A stretch of 64,000 nucleotides of DNA from Beta vulgaris subsp. vulgaris (taxonomy: Eukaryota > Streptophyta > Magnoliopsida > Caryophyllales > Amaranthaceae). The stretch spans positions 41,091,182 through 41,155,181 of the forward strand of contig NC_079205.1 of the NCBI RefSeq assembly GCF_026745355.1. The letters run 5' to 3'. Below are positions 48,125 to 59,680 of this stretch, one piece after another; the stretch's first letter is position 1, and each line of letters begins with the position of its first letter. A program made the translations under genes and the position numbers. A model generated the notes under the pieces. The model saw nothing but the letters and a program-made list of their open reading frames with translations. It was not told the DNA's origin and did no database searches.

Positions 48125-48390
48125 CTAGTCATTAGGCCCGAGCTATGCCTCGGGTAAGAAAAAATTTCATTTATTAATATAATATTTTATGATAATAACA
48201 CTAAATACAACTTAGCCTCGTGGTTAGAACTTTAGTATATGTACTTGAGGTCTTGGGATCAAACTCTATACCATGCAATTTATTAATTTTTTTATTGGAC
48301 ATGAATTACATGAACTAAAACTCCCTCGGGAGAGCGCCACGTGACACAGTTTTTTTTGTTTTCGTACGCCTTTTAATATATTTGTATAGA
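48125..48390 (-). mobile_element. Non-autonomous Helitron inside the solo LTR
   Basis: On the minus strand it starts TCTATACAAATATATT after a host A. It ends with a perfect hairpin (CCCGAG-gcatag-CTCGGG) followed 9 bp later by CTAG. Family member of 778-1117. The base after CTAG is C rather than the usual T. Confidence 0.65.
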
Positions 48391-48599
48391 TTAGTATTTA
48401 AAACATTTATCAAAGTATGCTTAATTAATATATTTTTAACTTTCTTAAATCCTTAAAATAATTTCATTTGACTTTTAAAATAGTCAACCTTCTTTATAAT
48501 AAACAACTCATTCAAAACTGAATTATATTTAAATATAAATATATAAATGCTAAAATATATATATATATATATAATCCTTTAAAATTATAGGGGATTACA

Positions 48600-50455
48600 A
48601 ATCTTATGAGTAACCCCATTTGTTCATACTAATAACCTCATCTATTTATATAGGTAGCATCATTTAGTCATACGAGTAACCACAATTGTTTACAAAAGTA
48701 ACCACATTTAGTTAAATGAGTAAACCCAAATTTACAAGGCAATATGACTACTTTCTCATTTTCTCATTTAGTCATACTAAGTAATGTCGTTTAATATATG
48801 AGTAATCTCGTTTGATATTATGAGTAATAACCTCGTTTAATCTTGCGAGTAACCCCATTTATTCATAAAAGTAACCTCATTATTGATACGGGCAACCTCA
48901 TATATAATCATATGAGTAGCCTCCAGTTGTTCATAAAAGTAAGGAATTTATTCAAACGAGTAATCTATTTCATTTGTAAGAGTAAATTGTTTAGTTTTTG
49001 ATTTTCTTGTTTATTAATATAAGTAATGTCATTTAATCTATGAGTAACCTCGTTTAATCTTATGAATAACCCCCAATTGTTCATAAATGTAACCGCATTC
49101 ATTCAAATGAGTAATTAGTTTCATTCATAAGAGTAAATTGATTAGTTTCTCATTTATTCATACTAAGTATGTTTAATCTATGAGTAACCTCGTTTGATCT
49201 TACGAGTAACCTCGTTTAATCTTATGAGTAATCTCATATATTCATACTAGTAACCTATATAAGTAACCTCATCTAATCATACGAGGAATCCCCAATTGCT
49301 CAAAAAAGTAATTGGATTCATTCGAACTAGTAACCTATATAAGTAACCTCATCTAATCATACGAGAAATCCCCAATTGCTCAAAAAAGTAATTGGATTTA
49401 TTCGAACGAGTAACCCTCATCATTAGAGCTGGCAAAATATTACCCAACCCGCCAACCCGACCCGACCCGAACCCATTAATAATGGGTCGGGTCAAAAATT
49501 TGAACCCATTTAATTAAATGGGTCGACCTGACCCAACCCGTTTAATTAAATGGGTTGGGCCAGGTTCAAAATTTCAACCTGATTTCGACCCACCTAACCC
49601 ATTTATGAAAAAACAAGCTAAAAAATCCCAAAAAAAATTGGAGTCCTCTATTGCTCTTAGTTATTATGACTTAGTCATTACACTTAAGGTTGAACAATTG
49701 CTTACGAAGTTGTAATGATGTTAATTTTGAACAAAAGTTATGTTGATTTTGAACAATATTATCATATGGTTATGTAATGACTTAATTTTAATTTGCCGCC
49801 TACTGTTATTTGCAAATAAATTGTGTTGTTTTTATTTTATTTTTTTAGAAAAAACACGAAAAAAAAATTAAACGGGTCGATCTGAAGGTTGACCCGCTTA
49901 TCATAAGGTTGGGTTGGGTTGTAAATTTCAACCCGTTTAAGTTAACAGGTCAGGTTGGGTCAAGGGATTCTCAACCCACCAACCCAACCTGATCTTGACC
50001 CAACCCGACCCATTACCAGCCCTACTCATCATTCATAAGAATAAAGTAAATTGCTTAGTTTCTCATTTTTCTCGTTTAGTCACAAGTAATGTCATTTAAT
50101 CTATGTATAACCCAGTTTAATCTAACATTGTTTAATCTTAGTATTAACCTCGTTTATCTATACGAATAACCTCATTTAATCATATGAGTAACCCTAATTG
50201 TTCACAAAAACAACCACAATTATTCACGAGTAACCCCATTCATTCATAAGAGTAAAATGATTAGTTTCTCATCCATAAGAGTAAACTGATTAGTAATAGC
50301 CCTATTTATCCAGAAGAGTAAGTTCATTCACAAAAGTAACCCCATTTAGTCATACGGATAACCTTATTCGCTCACAAGAGTGACATTATTTAATCATAAC
50401 CTACCCTATTTAATCATATGAGTAACACCAGTTCTTCACAAAAGTAACCCTACGT
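48600..50455. repeat. Degenerate 'gagtaacctcattt' repeat field
   Basis: For about 1.8 kb the sequence is built of words such as 'gagtaacc(t/c)c(g/a)ttta', 'atctatgagtaacctc', 'ccaattgttcataaaagtaacc' and 'cattcataagagtaaa', spaced roughly 20-30 bp and grouped in longer repeating orders. Two near-identical copies of about 75-80 bp adjoin at 49250-49405. A hAT element interrupts it at 49424-50024. No ORF. Confidence 0.85.
49424..50024. mobile_element. hAT MITE, 601 bp, in the repeat field
   Basis: Perfect 8-bp duplications CTCATCAT (49416-49423, 50025-50032) flank TAGAGCTGGCAAA and, inverted, TAGGGCTGGTAA. Subterminal 'acccaacccgaccc' arrays occur at both ends in inverted orientation. No transposase. 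Confidence 0.88.
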
Positions 50456-50664
50456 GCGCGGCCACATTTACTATAGGTTTGATCGACCTTACTTAAGATA
50501 GGCTATAAGAAGTTTAAGTGAAGTTTAAGTGGAGTTTGTGAATATACCAATTATCAATATGGTACAAGTACAAGTTAGAAGAAATATTAATAAAATAAAT
50601 CAAATTATATAGATAAAAATTCACATAAGCCGAGTTTTAATTAAATTAAGTTCGCGATTTATCT

Positions 50665-51215
50665 ACAAAACCCTAATTTTCAACCCAGGGGTTACCAGCC
50701 TACCACCACCCTATTGGGCGGTGGTAAGCCCCTTTTCTCGTTTATTACTAGTTTTGTATGTTTATGTTTCCAATAAATCTCAATCTTTATCTAATGGAGA
50801 GTTTTTCTACCCATATATTGGGTTATGCTACCATATATTTGGGTTTTATCTCTCTCCATGTGAGAGTTTAGAGAATTTGTTTTTGGGTTTTTGTGTGATT
50901 TAAGATGTTGATTTGTTGATCGAAATTTGTGTGGAGTTGCAACAGTTGTCAAGATTTCGTTTACATTCACTTGAATTGAATCTGGTTCTACTTCAAAACT
51001 ACAAAAGATCGATAGACCCCCTTACAGAAGGCTGCATCAGACAGCGATGTGAAAGACAAGGGTTTTCAGAAATGTTAGATCTACTCAACGATCGTGATTT
51101 TATCATATTAGAATTGTATTTATTTCATTTTGATATGTATTTGTTTAGTTTTGACTTCTATTATAGATGTATGATTTTGAATCAATGAATTAATATTATT
51201 TTTTTTTAAAAAAAA
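50665..51215 (+). mobile_element. Retroposon with A-rich tail and 13-bp target duplication
   Basis: The duplication TCGCGATTTATCT lies at 50652-50664 and 51216-51228. The 551-bp insert starts 'acaaaaccctaatttt' and ends in a T-run followed by an A-tail. Direct repeats of this length plus a 3' A-tail indicate target-primed reverse transcription (LINE end, SINE or processed transcript). The 91-codon ORF at 50913 shows no reverse transcriptase motif. Confidence 0.75.
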
Positions 51216-51387
51216 TCGCGATTTATCTCGTTTCATTCTCCACCCATGTTCCCGGACCCGGCTCCCGTTCCTTCCGACCTTATGAGTTACTGTTACTTCA
51301 TGATTTATGAACAACACTAGGGTTTAAGCCAATTACTGGAACCAACCACCTAGTTCTCCTTCTTCCTCTTCCTTCCTCCCTCACACC

Positions 51388-53949
51388 ATGAATCTAAGAC
51401 TCAGACAATTGCTTTCCAAGCAAACTCTCAAAAATCTCACGCGAATTTCAACTTCATCATCCTCCATTTTTGTTCCTCACTACAACAAACTCAATCACAC
51501 AAAAGATTTTCTGGGAATTCCACCATTTCTGAGCACCCAGAGAAAAAACTTCCATTCTTCCCAAATTCCCAATCAGTCTCTCTCCTCTGCTGCCGCTGCA
51601 ATCTCACCTGATGAAGACGAAGATGAGGCCGCCATGAATGAGTTCTTATCGAGATTTGTGCACATAATGCGAGGTAATCTAAACGAAACATACCCAGATT
51701 GTGATAAAGACACCATTGATGCAATGTTGTTGGTAATAGTGGAGAAACTTGTGAGTGAGATGGAAAAAGGGGGGAACTTGGAGGAAAAACTGATGATGGT
51801 GAAGGAAGATCTAAGTGAGGATTTGTGGAAGACAGTGTGGGAGGTGAGTAATAATGTGTATAAAGAAATGGAGAGAGAGAAAAAGAAGGAGAAGATGAAG
51901 AAGTTTTTGCAGTCTGAGGAGGTTAAAGGGATGGCTAGGTTTGCTAGTGAGGTGGGTGTTCGTGGGGATATGCTGCACGAGCTTAGGTTTAAGTGGGCAC
52001 GGGAGGCGATGGAGAAGGCCGAGTTTTATGAGGGGTTGGAGCGGTTTGGGGAGGCGGCGAAGGCAGACGAGGAGGTGGAAGGGGTTGAGGTGGAGGCCGA
52101 GGCCGAGGCAGGTGGGGAGGATGGTTTTGGAGTGGAGGGTAGTGCTGGTGGTGGTGGTGGTGGTTTGCCAAAGAGGCATGGGAAGATTAAGTATAAGTTA
52201 TATGGACTTGATTTGTCAGGTTCAAAGTGGAAGGAAATGGCTGATAAGATTCATGAGGCAGAGGAGGTAATTTTGCCACAAGAGGCTAAGGCTATAAATG
52301 GGAAATGTAGATTGGTTACTGAGAAGTTACTTGCTTTAGGGAAACATGATGATTTTGATACTGTGTTTTCTCCATTACTGGATGAATGGAAGGAGTTGCT
52401 GCAGCCGAACAGGGTTGATTGGATTGCCTTGCTTGAGAATCTTAAGGAACGGGATTCTTCTTTGTACTTGAAGGTATAATTTGATTCTGATTTCTTTCAT
52501 TAGTGTTTGATCAATTATTAGTTTGGTTTCCTTACTCATTATCATTTTCAGCCATTTGAAGGTTGTTTATTGAACGTTTTTTATTTCTCTTACATTGTAT
52601 TGATGGTAGAAATTTATCCCCATTAATTTGTGTTGTTGGATCTTTTTGTCATTTCTAGGAGTTAGTCTCTTTTTTCTTGTTATCGTTTTTTTCATGATTG
52701 CATTTAGGTTAAGGTTTTAGTATGCCAGCCGTGGAGATATTTGTTGGTTTTTGCTCTTGAATTTTATGTGTATTAATGCATCATCCATTTCCAGTTTTGT
52801 TCTTGTTTATGTGTATTGTGTCTTATTTGTGACTTCGTGGAGTCTGGATTAGCAAATCTGATATGTTGTTTCTACTGGTCCATATTCTAGGTGGCAGAGC
52901 ATGTCCTTGACGAGCCTGCTTTCCAAGCTAACATCAGGGACTACTCAAAGCTTATTGACGCTCATGCTAAAGAGAATCGATTGGAGGATACTGAAAGAAT
53001 TCTTAACAAGATGAGTGAAAGCAGCATACCACCAGATATTATAACCTTAACAGCTTTACTTCACCTGTATAGTAAGGCGAACAATCTTCAACAGGCGCAG
53101 GAGGCTTATGAAGCACTGATTGGTCAAGGATTTAAGCCAGATATGGAGGTTTACAACTCCATGATAATGGTGTATGTCAATGCTGGTGAGCCCAAGAAGG
53201 GTGAGTCTCTGATGAGAGAAATGGAGCTTAGGGACATCAAACCCTCAGAGGAGATTTATATGGCCTTGCTGCGGGCATTTGCCAAGGCTGGTGATATTCA
53301 TGGAACAGAGAGAATTGTCACGACTATGCAATTTGCAGGGTTCCAACCAACTGTAGAGTCTTGCACCTTACTTGTTGAGGCATGTGCCAGATCTGGTGAT
53401 TTATATGGTGCGAAAAAGAATTTCAACTACATGATGAAACTTGGATACAAGCCTGATGATCACTGTACTTCAATCATGATTTCTGCATACGAAAAGAAAA
53501 ACTGCTTAGACGACGCATTGCGTCTGTTGATGCGGCTGGAAAAGGATGGATTTGAACTTGGAGTTTTGACTTACAGTGTTTTGGTAGATTGGCTGGGTCA
53601 GTTACAGTTGATTGACGAGGCTGAGCAAATATTGACCAGAATTGCTCAGCTTGGTGAGGCCCCTCCTTTTAAGATTCAAGTAAGCGTTTGTGACATGTAT
53701 GCTAGAGCTGGCATTGAGAAGAAGGCACTTCAGGCCTTGGGGGTCTTGGAGGCTAAGAAGGAGCTTTTAGAACAAAAGGATTATGAGAGAATTATAATGG
53801 CACTTTCAAAAGGTGGGTTCGCGCAAAATGCACAAAAAATACTAAACCTGATGAAAGATCAGGGATTCACTCCATCAGAGGATGTCAGTTTTACACTGAT
53901 GTCAGTGGGAGCCTTTGGTACTGGTAGCAAGAAACCAGGAATGAGATGA
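51388..53949 (+). CDS. NFD5: Mitochondrial-type PPR protein, NFD5-like, two exons
   Basis: Exon 1 is 51388-52473, exon 2 52891-53949 (intron 52474-52890, GT-AG, phase 0), giving 714 residues. The start MNLRLRQLLSKQTLKNLTRI is basic and Ser-rich with no acids, a likely mitochondrial presequence. An N-terminal helical, Lys/Glu-rich region follows, then a low-complexity Glu/Ala and Gly-run linker (about 215-255) and a conserved stretch (KYKLYGLDLSGSKWKEMADK, about 265-285). Exon 2 is almost wholly about nine tandem 35-residue P-class PPR motifs, residues about 377-700 (for example YNSMIMVYVNAGEPKKGESL). PPR proteins bind organelle RNA. There is no E, E+ or DYW extension, so C-to-U editing by this protein alone is unlikely. 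The overall layout and the SGSKWKEMADKIHEAEE block fit Arabidopsis NFD5 (about 725 residues); the symbol is less certain than the family. The frame is intact. Confidence 0.93.
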
Positions 53950-54462
53950 TCGTGGCTGGTTAGTTCTTGAGCAGTGGCAAATTGATTAGAACTTCTGCTA
54001 GCAGATTTGACCAATCAAGATAGTCTTTAGATCCTCATATAACCACATGTCCCCGCTTTGATTTTACGCATCTACAAGAGTGCCTTGCTTGTTGCTACTA
54101 TAAACAGTTGTTTGTAGTTGTTACTTCTCTGTGCACGAGAACATGAAATTATCTTGTAGAATCTCAATTTGTTGATTTTCCCATCATCCGTGGTTTTGCT
54201 TCGCACCTATGTCATTAAGATTCATACACGTATACTCTTCGATTATCTGCTTTTTTGTCACTTAAGAGTAGGAATTTATTTCATCCTCCGTATTTTATTG
54301 TACGTTAGAGCATTACAAAAGGGATGGTTGGATATTCTAATAAAAGACAATTGACCTTTTGTATTTGTAATGACTGTATTGACAGATGGATGATATAGCG
54401 AGCACCTTATGATTGAGATGTTGTGCTCTTTTTCTAATCATTCTTTCATGCAGTCAATATTT
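53950..54462 (+). other. Probable 3' UTR and downstream region of the PPR gene
   Basis: AT-rich non-coding sequence follows the stop codon; 'aataaaagac' near 54339 is a candidate polyadenylation signal. No gene seen. Confidence 0.5.
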
Positions 54463-54801
54463 ACATCTACTTTCAGGACCTTTAGAGCACTTTCGACATT
54501 TGGTAATGTGCTGAGGAAATGAGTATTGAACAGCTTGTTTGACTTGGAATCTGGGCCACTGGAGGTGCCTGTGGAGCAGAATCCTCTTAGTGCAGAACCA
54601 ATTTGGATACACAACAGACATTCGTTGTAACATCTACTTTCAGGACCTTTTGAGCACTTTTTCGACATTTGGTAATATGCTGAGGAAATGAGTATTGAAC
54701 AGCTTGTTTGACTTGGAAACTGGGCCACTGGAGGTGCCTGTGGAGCAGAATCCTCTGTAGTGCAGAACCAATTTGGATACACAACAGACATTCGTTGTAA
54801 C
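54463..54801. repeat. 167-bp tandem duplication
   Basis: Copies 54463-54629 and 54630-54801 start 'acatctactttcaggacc' and differ at few positions. The minus-strand ORFs of 74 and 117 codons are artefacts of the duplication; no motif is visible. It may belong to the PPR gene's 3' transcript region. Confidence 0.9.
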
Positions 54802-56024
54802 CCAGATGCATAAGAGGAGTTATAGCCTGGTGGCTTATGTAACTTTATTGTACATTATTATATGGCATTATAGTTACATTGTATTTATAGTTGAAGCCTC
54901 ACTTTTAGATTTCACTATTTATTTCTCTTGGCAACAGGTATGACGGTCTGATGACTGATAGTAATCTTCAAGTGGCTACTTGTTTCACCAAGTCAAACTG
55001 AACCTTCTACAATGGCCTGTGGACCTCGTTATCTAATAATCCAGAGTGTACTTCGGGTATTTTGTTCAGATATTTCAAGGTATGTCTATGATAATATGCA
55101 TACCTTTCATAAATTTTCTTTATCATTGTATGATTGCTATGTGCTCGTACTGGCTAATGCAGTAATGCTTTGAAAGAATCCATAAAAGATTTAAACTTGG
55201 ATCTACTGAGTTCTGAAGTAGATGTTATACCTTTCAATGAAAAAAGAAAAAAAAGTAGTTGTAAGAATCTTAATCTTAATCTTAAACCTATAAAAGCAAG
55301 AAGTTGGCCAAAATTGTAGGAATATTGTTTTGAGCCTAAAAAGATGAAAATTACTGTTCATGTGGCATAGTTGTAATTTTTGCAAAGTTTAGGGGTATTT
55401 CTTGCACTGCCATCTTTTCATTTACCTTTTCTTCCGCTTCTTTAACTCCCTTCCTCTGTTTTTAATTTCCTCCCTTCTTCCTCTTCCCCCGCCTAATAAG
55501 ATATTGATTTAATGGTACTAGTGAACTCTTTCTCTCTCCTTTCGTCGCTCTCTTTCTCCCATTTTGTCTGCTAAAGCAGTAAAGCCAAGGTTCTCAAAGT
55601 TTCATTCTCTCTTTATCTCTCTTCTCATATTAGATTTTCTTCTTCTTTCGATATCCTAGTAAAATTCTCTCGTCTCTTATTTTTATCACCTTCAACTCGA
55701 TATATATGATATCTTATCTACCTTCTACACATTTTGTTTTGCTTTAGGTTTGCCTATTTTTCTCTCTATAGAGTTTTTATTTTTACACCTTTAATTTGTT
55801 GAAAAGGTCACAATTTGATGTGGGTTTTGCATTACCTTGTGTTTACGTTTGATATGATTTTGGGTTCCTCATATTTATGAAATTGGTCCAACTGCAATTT
55901 ACTTCAGGTTCTTTTTAACTTGTAAAAATTCATTATCTGTTCTTAATGGTTGCTTGTTTAATTTTCACTTTATTCATGTCGCCTCATCTCTCAAGGTATA
56001 AAGCGATAATATAGTTTTTATTTT
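54802..56024. other. Non-coding stretch leading into a gene fragment
   Basis: From about 55400 it is pyrimidine-rich (tctctct runs) and resembles a plant gene's 5' UTR and leader intron, which fits the fragment at 56025. Nothing else recognised. Confidence 0.4.
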
Positions 56025-56241
56025 ATGCAATCTGGTGGTAGGTCTCAACATACTGGTGCCTGTGGATATGGCCGGAACCCAGGGTCTGCTGCTGCATCGC
56101 CGGCATTGTCGTCATCCGCCGTTACGGCTTCGCGACAGCAGCAACAACAGCAGCATTTTAACAACAGCAACAACAGCAATAACAGCAGCATTTCAACAAC
56201 AACAGCAGCGGCTACACCAGCAACAGCAACATTACAGACAG
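56025..56241 (+). pseudogene. Fragment resembling first exon of BRAHMA (SWI/SNF ATPase)
   Basis: The ORF opens MQSGG, followed by a Gly/Arg/Asn stretch, Ala/Ser-rich AAASPALSSS and a CAG-rich polyglutamine tract, the layout of the plant BRM N-terminus. The poly-Q frame shifts into Asn/Ser/Thr codons, with Gln-rich coding continuing in another frame, and the sequence ends at a good donor (ACAGACAG|GTTAGG at 56242). None of the following 2000 or more BRM residues, nor its helicase motifs, are found downstream. So it is a duplicated 5' gene piece, or a misleading CAG-rich tract. Confidence 0.45.
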
Positions 56242-56949
56242 GTTAGGGGTTTAATGCTTGACTTTTTATGTCTCAAATTTGGATTTTGTGATGTTTTTGG
56301 GTTGTTGGTGATAGCATTATCACTCTTGTAATCACTTATATGTAATTTGGAAAGAAATTGTCATGCTTACTTCTTTGGGATATTCGGGAAAGAGCTTAAG
56401 TAAGTGTTACTATCATTATATGGAGGAAGAGAACATATGTATATACATTTAATTTCTATTGGAAATGGGAAAGAATATTAAAAATTTCATGCTGAATGGT
56501 CATTCTACAACTTTTCAATTAAGCAGAAAGGTAAAAATTGATGAATACAGACTGAGAATGGGGAGAAAATTACCACAAAGTATCAGTACATATACTAGAA
56601 CCTGAATCTATCTTTATTTCAAGATATTACATGAGTTCACAAGTGATATTTTTGGGATTGGAGCACTGGAAAAACTTGGAATTATTAGAATACAAAGGAA
56701 AATAAATAATGTGTTTGTGAGATCGAATGTTACAGACTTACAGTAGATGGACAACCCACCACCCATCTAGGTTCCTTTCATGGGAAAAAACAGTCATATG
56801 TCCAACATAAACAAATACTGAGATCTTCATGTCTTGTAATCCCTCACTGATAGTGTCAATGCATGTCTACGACCTTCATTCTCGGGCACTTGAAGTGCAA
56901 TTGTTGCCTCTATCCTCTGCTTCCTTGTCGTAAACCCTGTCCAAACACC
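56242..56949. other. Spacer between two gene fragments
   Basis: Intron-like AT-rich DNA after the donor site; the part next to 56949 would be 3' flank of the VIP5 copy. No poly(A)/poly(T) tract is visible beside the VIP5 stop. Confidence 0.4.
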
Positions 56950-58725
56950 CTAGGGACCACCAAATTTGTGCAATGTGTTCAAGGAGATTGGTGAATTGAA
57001 AATGTGCAGCAGATTAGTTTCTATTCCTTGGTTTACTGGGGAAATCGTGTCTACCAACTTCCGAGCATCAGTGGCAGCCTCTAAGGCTGCTACTGTGGCA
57101 ACAACTTCAGACTTTTCTCCTCCCTTATTCTCAGTAATTTCTGCAACTTCACCGTTTGCTTTATTCTTATTGCCTGCAGAATAGTAATTCGTAGACTTAG
57201 TCCACCTCCTAGAAAAAGGATCATACCGAGCTTCTCTTGAATTTGAGTTAGTGTTTACGTGCTTCAGATCATACGCATCTTTGAAGTTTTCGACTCTATT
57301 CTTTTTGTTCATCTCTGATAGCCTGTGCGCCTTGGAATCTTTATCATCCTGTGCTAGCCGTACAGCTGCCAGTTCCTCTACTCATGACTTAATCTTCTTT
57401 ACCTAAGCAGCTGAACTTCATCGTTCCTGTATTTTGCTGCTTCCATTTCTCTTTTCAGCTGCAATGTTCAAAGGCCTTGTCGCTGCTGACTTCTTCTCCT
57501 GTAACTTATGCTTCACAGTTTTGCTGAGTAAAGAAAGGTGTTTGCTTTCTCAATTTCTTCCTTCTTTTCTAGAACTACTTGCTTTCTTGGCATCCTTCCA
57601 CTCGTGCGATCCACCTCTTTCTTCCACTGGTTGTACTCTTCTTCAAAGAGGAGTGTCAGAAATTCTAGCCATCTGCAATCTAGGAGAAGAGCTCTAACTA
57701 CCCCAGACACAATTCAAGTACTTGTTAGTCATCTTGTTTTCCAGCTTATATTGTCTATCGGAGGCATCCACATTCCGAACAATACATAATCTCTAGATGG
57801 TTTGTCCAGACTTCACGCCAATGCCTACTCTTACTAAACAACCAACAATCAAGTCCTTGAAGAAAGGCTCCATTAACCAATTTGCTAATCTCGACCTACT
57901 AATTGTAATTCCCTGATGTCTTCATATGTAGGAATATTGGACTTAGGCTTGGACATTAGATCATCACTATCATCCATTCTCCTACCCCTCTTTGATCTTC
58001 CTTCTCCACTTTGAGAATCACTTTCACTATCGCTCTGGCTGGAACTGCTCAGACCAGCACAAGCGAAAGTTTTTCTTTTGAGGGGTGAGTACCCAGGACC
58101 CTGAACCACTTCTAGCTGCATCTGTACCCTGTTGCCTCATCTGGTTTGCTCGTAACTCATTCAAACCATCGGCCTTATGAGCTGCTCAATCTGCCGACTG
58201 TGCAGATGTGCGGACCCCACGAGAAGAAGCTAAAAGAGGATTGCTCTCCCTCTTACGTTGAGGCTTATTGTCATTCTTTCACTATGATTTAACTCTTTCA
58301 TGTAACTTCTTAGCATATAGTTTTGTTGGTCGATCAGATAAGATTAACTCTCCCTCAAGTTCAGTCAACTGAGCAAGCTGTTGTCCATCATCCTCGTCCT
58401 TTTAGAGATCACTCCTGACATCAGAATCATCACCGCTGCCACCCCACGACCAGAACCTTCCTCGCCCTCCTCATCATCCTGGCTGCCCTGATTGTCGTCT
58501 CTGTCTTTGCCCCTCTTTCTAAGTGGGAGTGTGGGACTTGGGGTCCATTTGCTTTCTACCCCCATAACCACGATTGTCATCCAAATCTTCATCCTTTGAG
58601 TCGCTTCCATCATCCGAATAGACATTTTCACGCAGTCACCTGTATGGAGGAGCTGAGTGCCTGGTTCTCCCCGAATCCTTAGTTCTTCCAGTTGCCTCTA
58701 GGAGCAAGTTTTCTAAGTCTGCCAC
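56950..58725 (-). pseudogene. VIP5/RTF1 (PAF1 complex) copy, intronless and frameshifted
   Basis: Read on the minus strand in shifting frames, family order is kept. An N-terminal DLENLLLEATGRT is near 58719; acidic and Ser-rich parts follow, then LSSSSQSDSESDSQSGEG and PTYEDIREL (58060-57890). The Plus3 domain words RLAKWLMEPF, VGCLVRVGIG and YKLENKMTNKYLN lie at about 57880-57730, EEEYNQWKKEVDRTSGRMP near 57640-57580, and the C-terminal MNKKNRVENFK...YDPFSRRWT...LHKFGG ends at TAG (56950-56952). Parent proteins are about 640 residues, close to the 1.78 kb span, so nothing large is missing and no intron is present. Several frameshifts and stops exclude function. RTF1 links the PAF1 complex to transcribing Pol II. 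Confidence 0.85.
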
Positions 58726-59120
58726 AATCTGCGGCTCTTTTATCAATTTTGATGACTCCCACTACTCTGATTAAATACAATCACAAGGAATCAGCTACAT
58801 GGTTCGGTGGAGTAACTACGAAATATAGCTCATACATTTTGCAAATATCATCCAATACCAAAGTTTCCTTACAAAGAAAGATGTGTAAAATCATCAGTAT
58901 ACCAATTTGATAATCTGTATATCCTTAAATGACATGAGAGGCGAAAGCACCTAGATCAGCTTCCCACCGTAAACTTTACGAGAAATAGTTATTGTACACC
59001 GAACAGATACACATTCACAACCTGCAGATAGAAAATAACTATATAATTTTTTTTAATGTTTTTTAAAAGTAGCTTCTTTCTCCTTGTTATGCCTAATTCA
59101 TTGTCTAAAGAACAAATATA
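58726..59120. other. Unassigned spacer
   Basis: AT-rich; the 72-codon ORF starting at 58692 is the reverse of the VIP5 copy's first part. No gene seen. Confidence 0.4.
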
Positions 59121-59680
59121 CTACCCCCGTTTCACAATACATGCACCATTTTCCTCTTTTTGGATGTTTCACAATACATGCACTATTTCCTCTTTTGGAT
59201 GTTTCACATGTAAAAAGCTTATATAGATTTGGTCCACACTGACCTAATGCTAATTCATGTTATTTATGAAAAAAAAGGGTCACTATATAAAAATAAATAA
59301 ATATATAATATGAGTAGATATAGATTGTGAAGTTTGACTATATGAAAAAAGGTTACTATATCACAAAGTGAACATTTTATCATGATAAACTAATGTGAGA
59401 AAAAGTGACTATATTAAAAAAAAGAAAAAAGTCACTTCGGTCAAAAAACTATATAATGTAACAATATAAGGTTAGTATATGAAAAAAAGGGTCACTATGT
59501 TAAATAAGTGGCTTTGGTCCACAATAATATTATTGTGAACCATGTCCACATAAGACTAACTCGTTACACAATACATTCCTTCCTTTTCATATGGGTTTGA
59601 AATGCAATCACAACCCTCTCTCTTCACCCTTGGTTTATGTGCCATATAGAAATTGTGCATGTATTGTGAAACGGAGGTAG
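59121..59680. mobile_element. Stowaway element, 560 bp
   Basis: TA duplications (59119-59120, 59681-59682) flank CTACCCCCGTTTCACAATAC and, inverted, CTACCTCCGTTTCACAATAC, TIRs of about 27 bp. The left TIR words recur in tandem just inside ('tttcacaatacatgcac'). No transposase. Confidence 0.88.

Larger units (their letters stand above)
44580..48599 (-). mobile_element. Solo LTR, gypsy type, 4.02 kb including nested elements
   Basis: Perfect 5-bp duplications AATCT (44575-44579, 48600-48604) flank TGTAACACCCCGATAAT...GGGGATTACA. Removing the nested CACTA element and one target copy leaves about 2.86 kb; removing the Helitron leaves about 2.6 kb, close to the solo LTR at 39620. No primer site, coding domain or second LTR is inside. 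The same LTR family recurs at 62026. Termini match the minus orientation of the gypsy element. Confidence 0.88.

Noticed and set aside
48600..50455. CRISPR-like array
   Set aside because: Repeats are degenerate, spacing is irregular, spacers are repeats themselves, and the genome is a plant's.
54438..54811. Minus-strand ORFs of 74 and 117 codons with Cys-rich repeats
   Set aside because: They arise from the 167-bp tandem duplication; no motif or coding signal.
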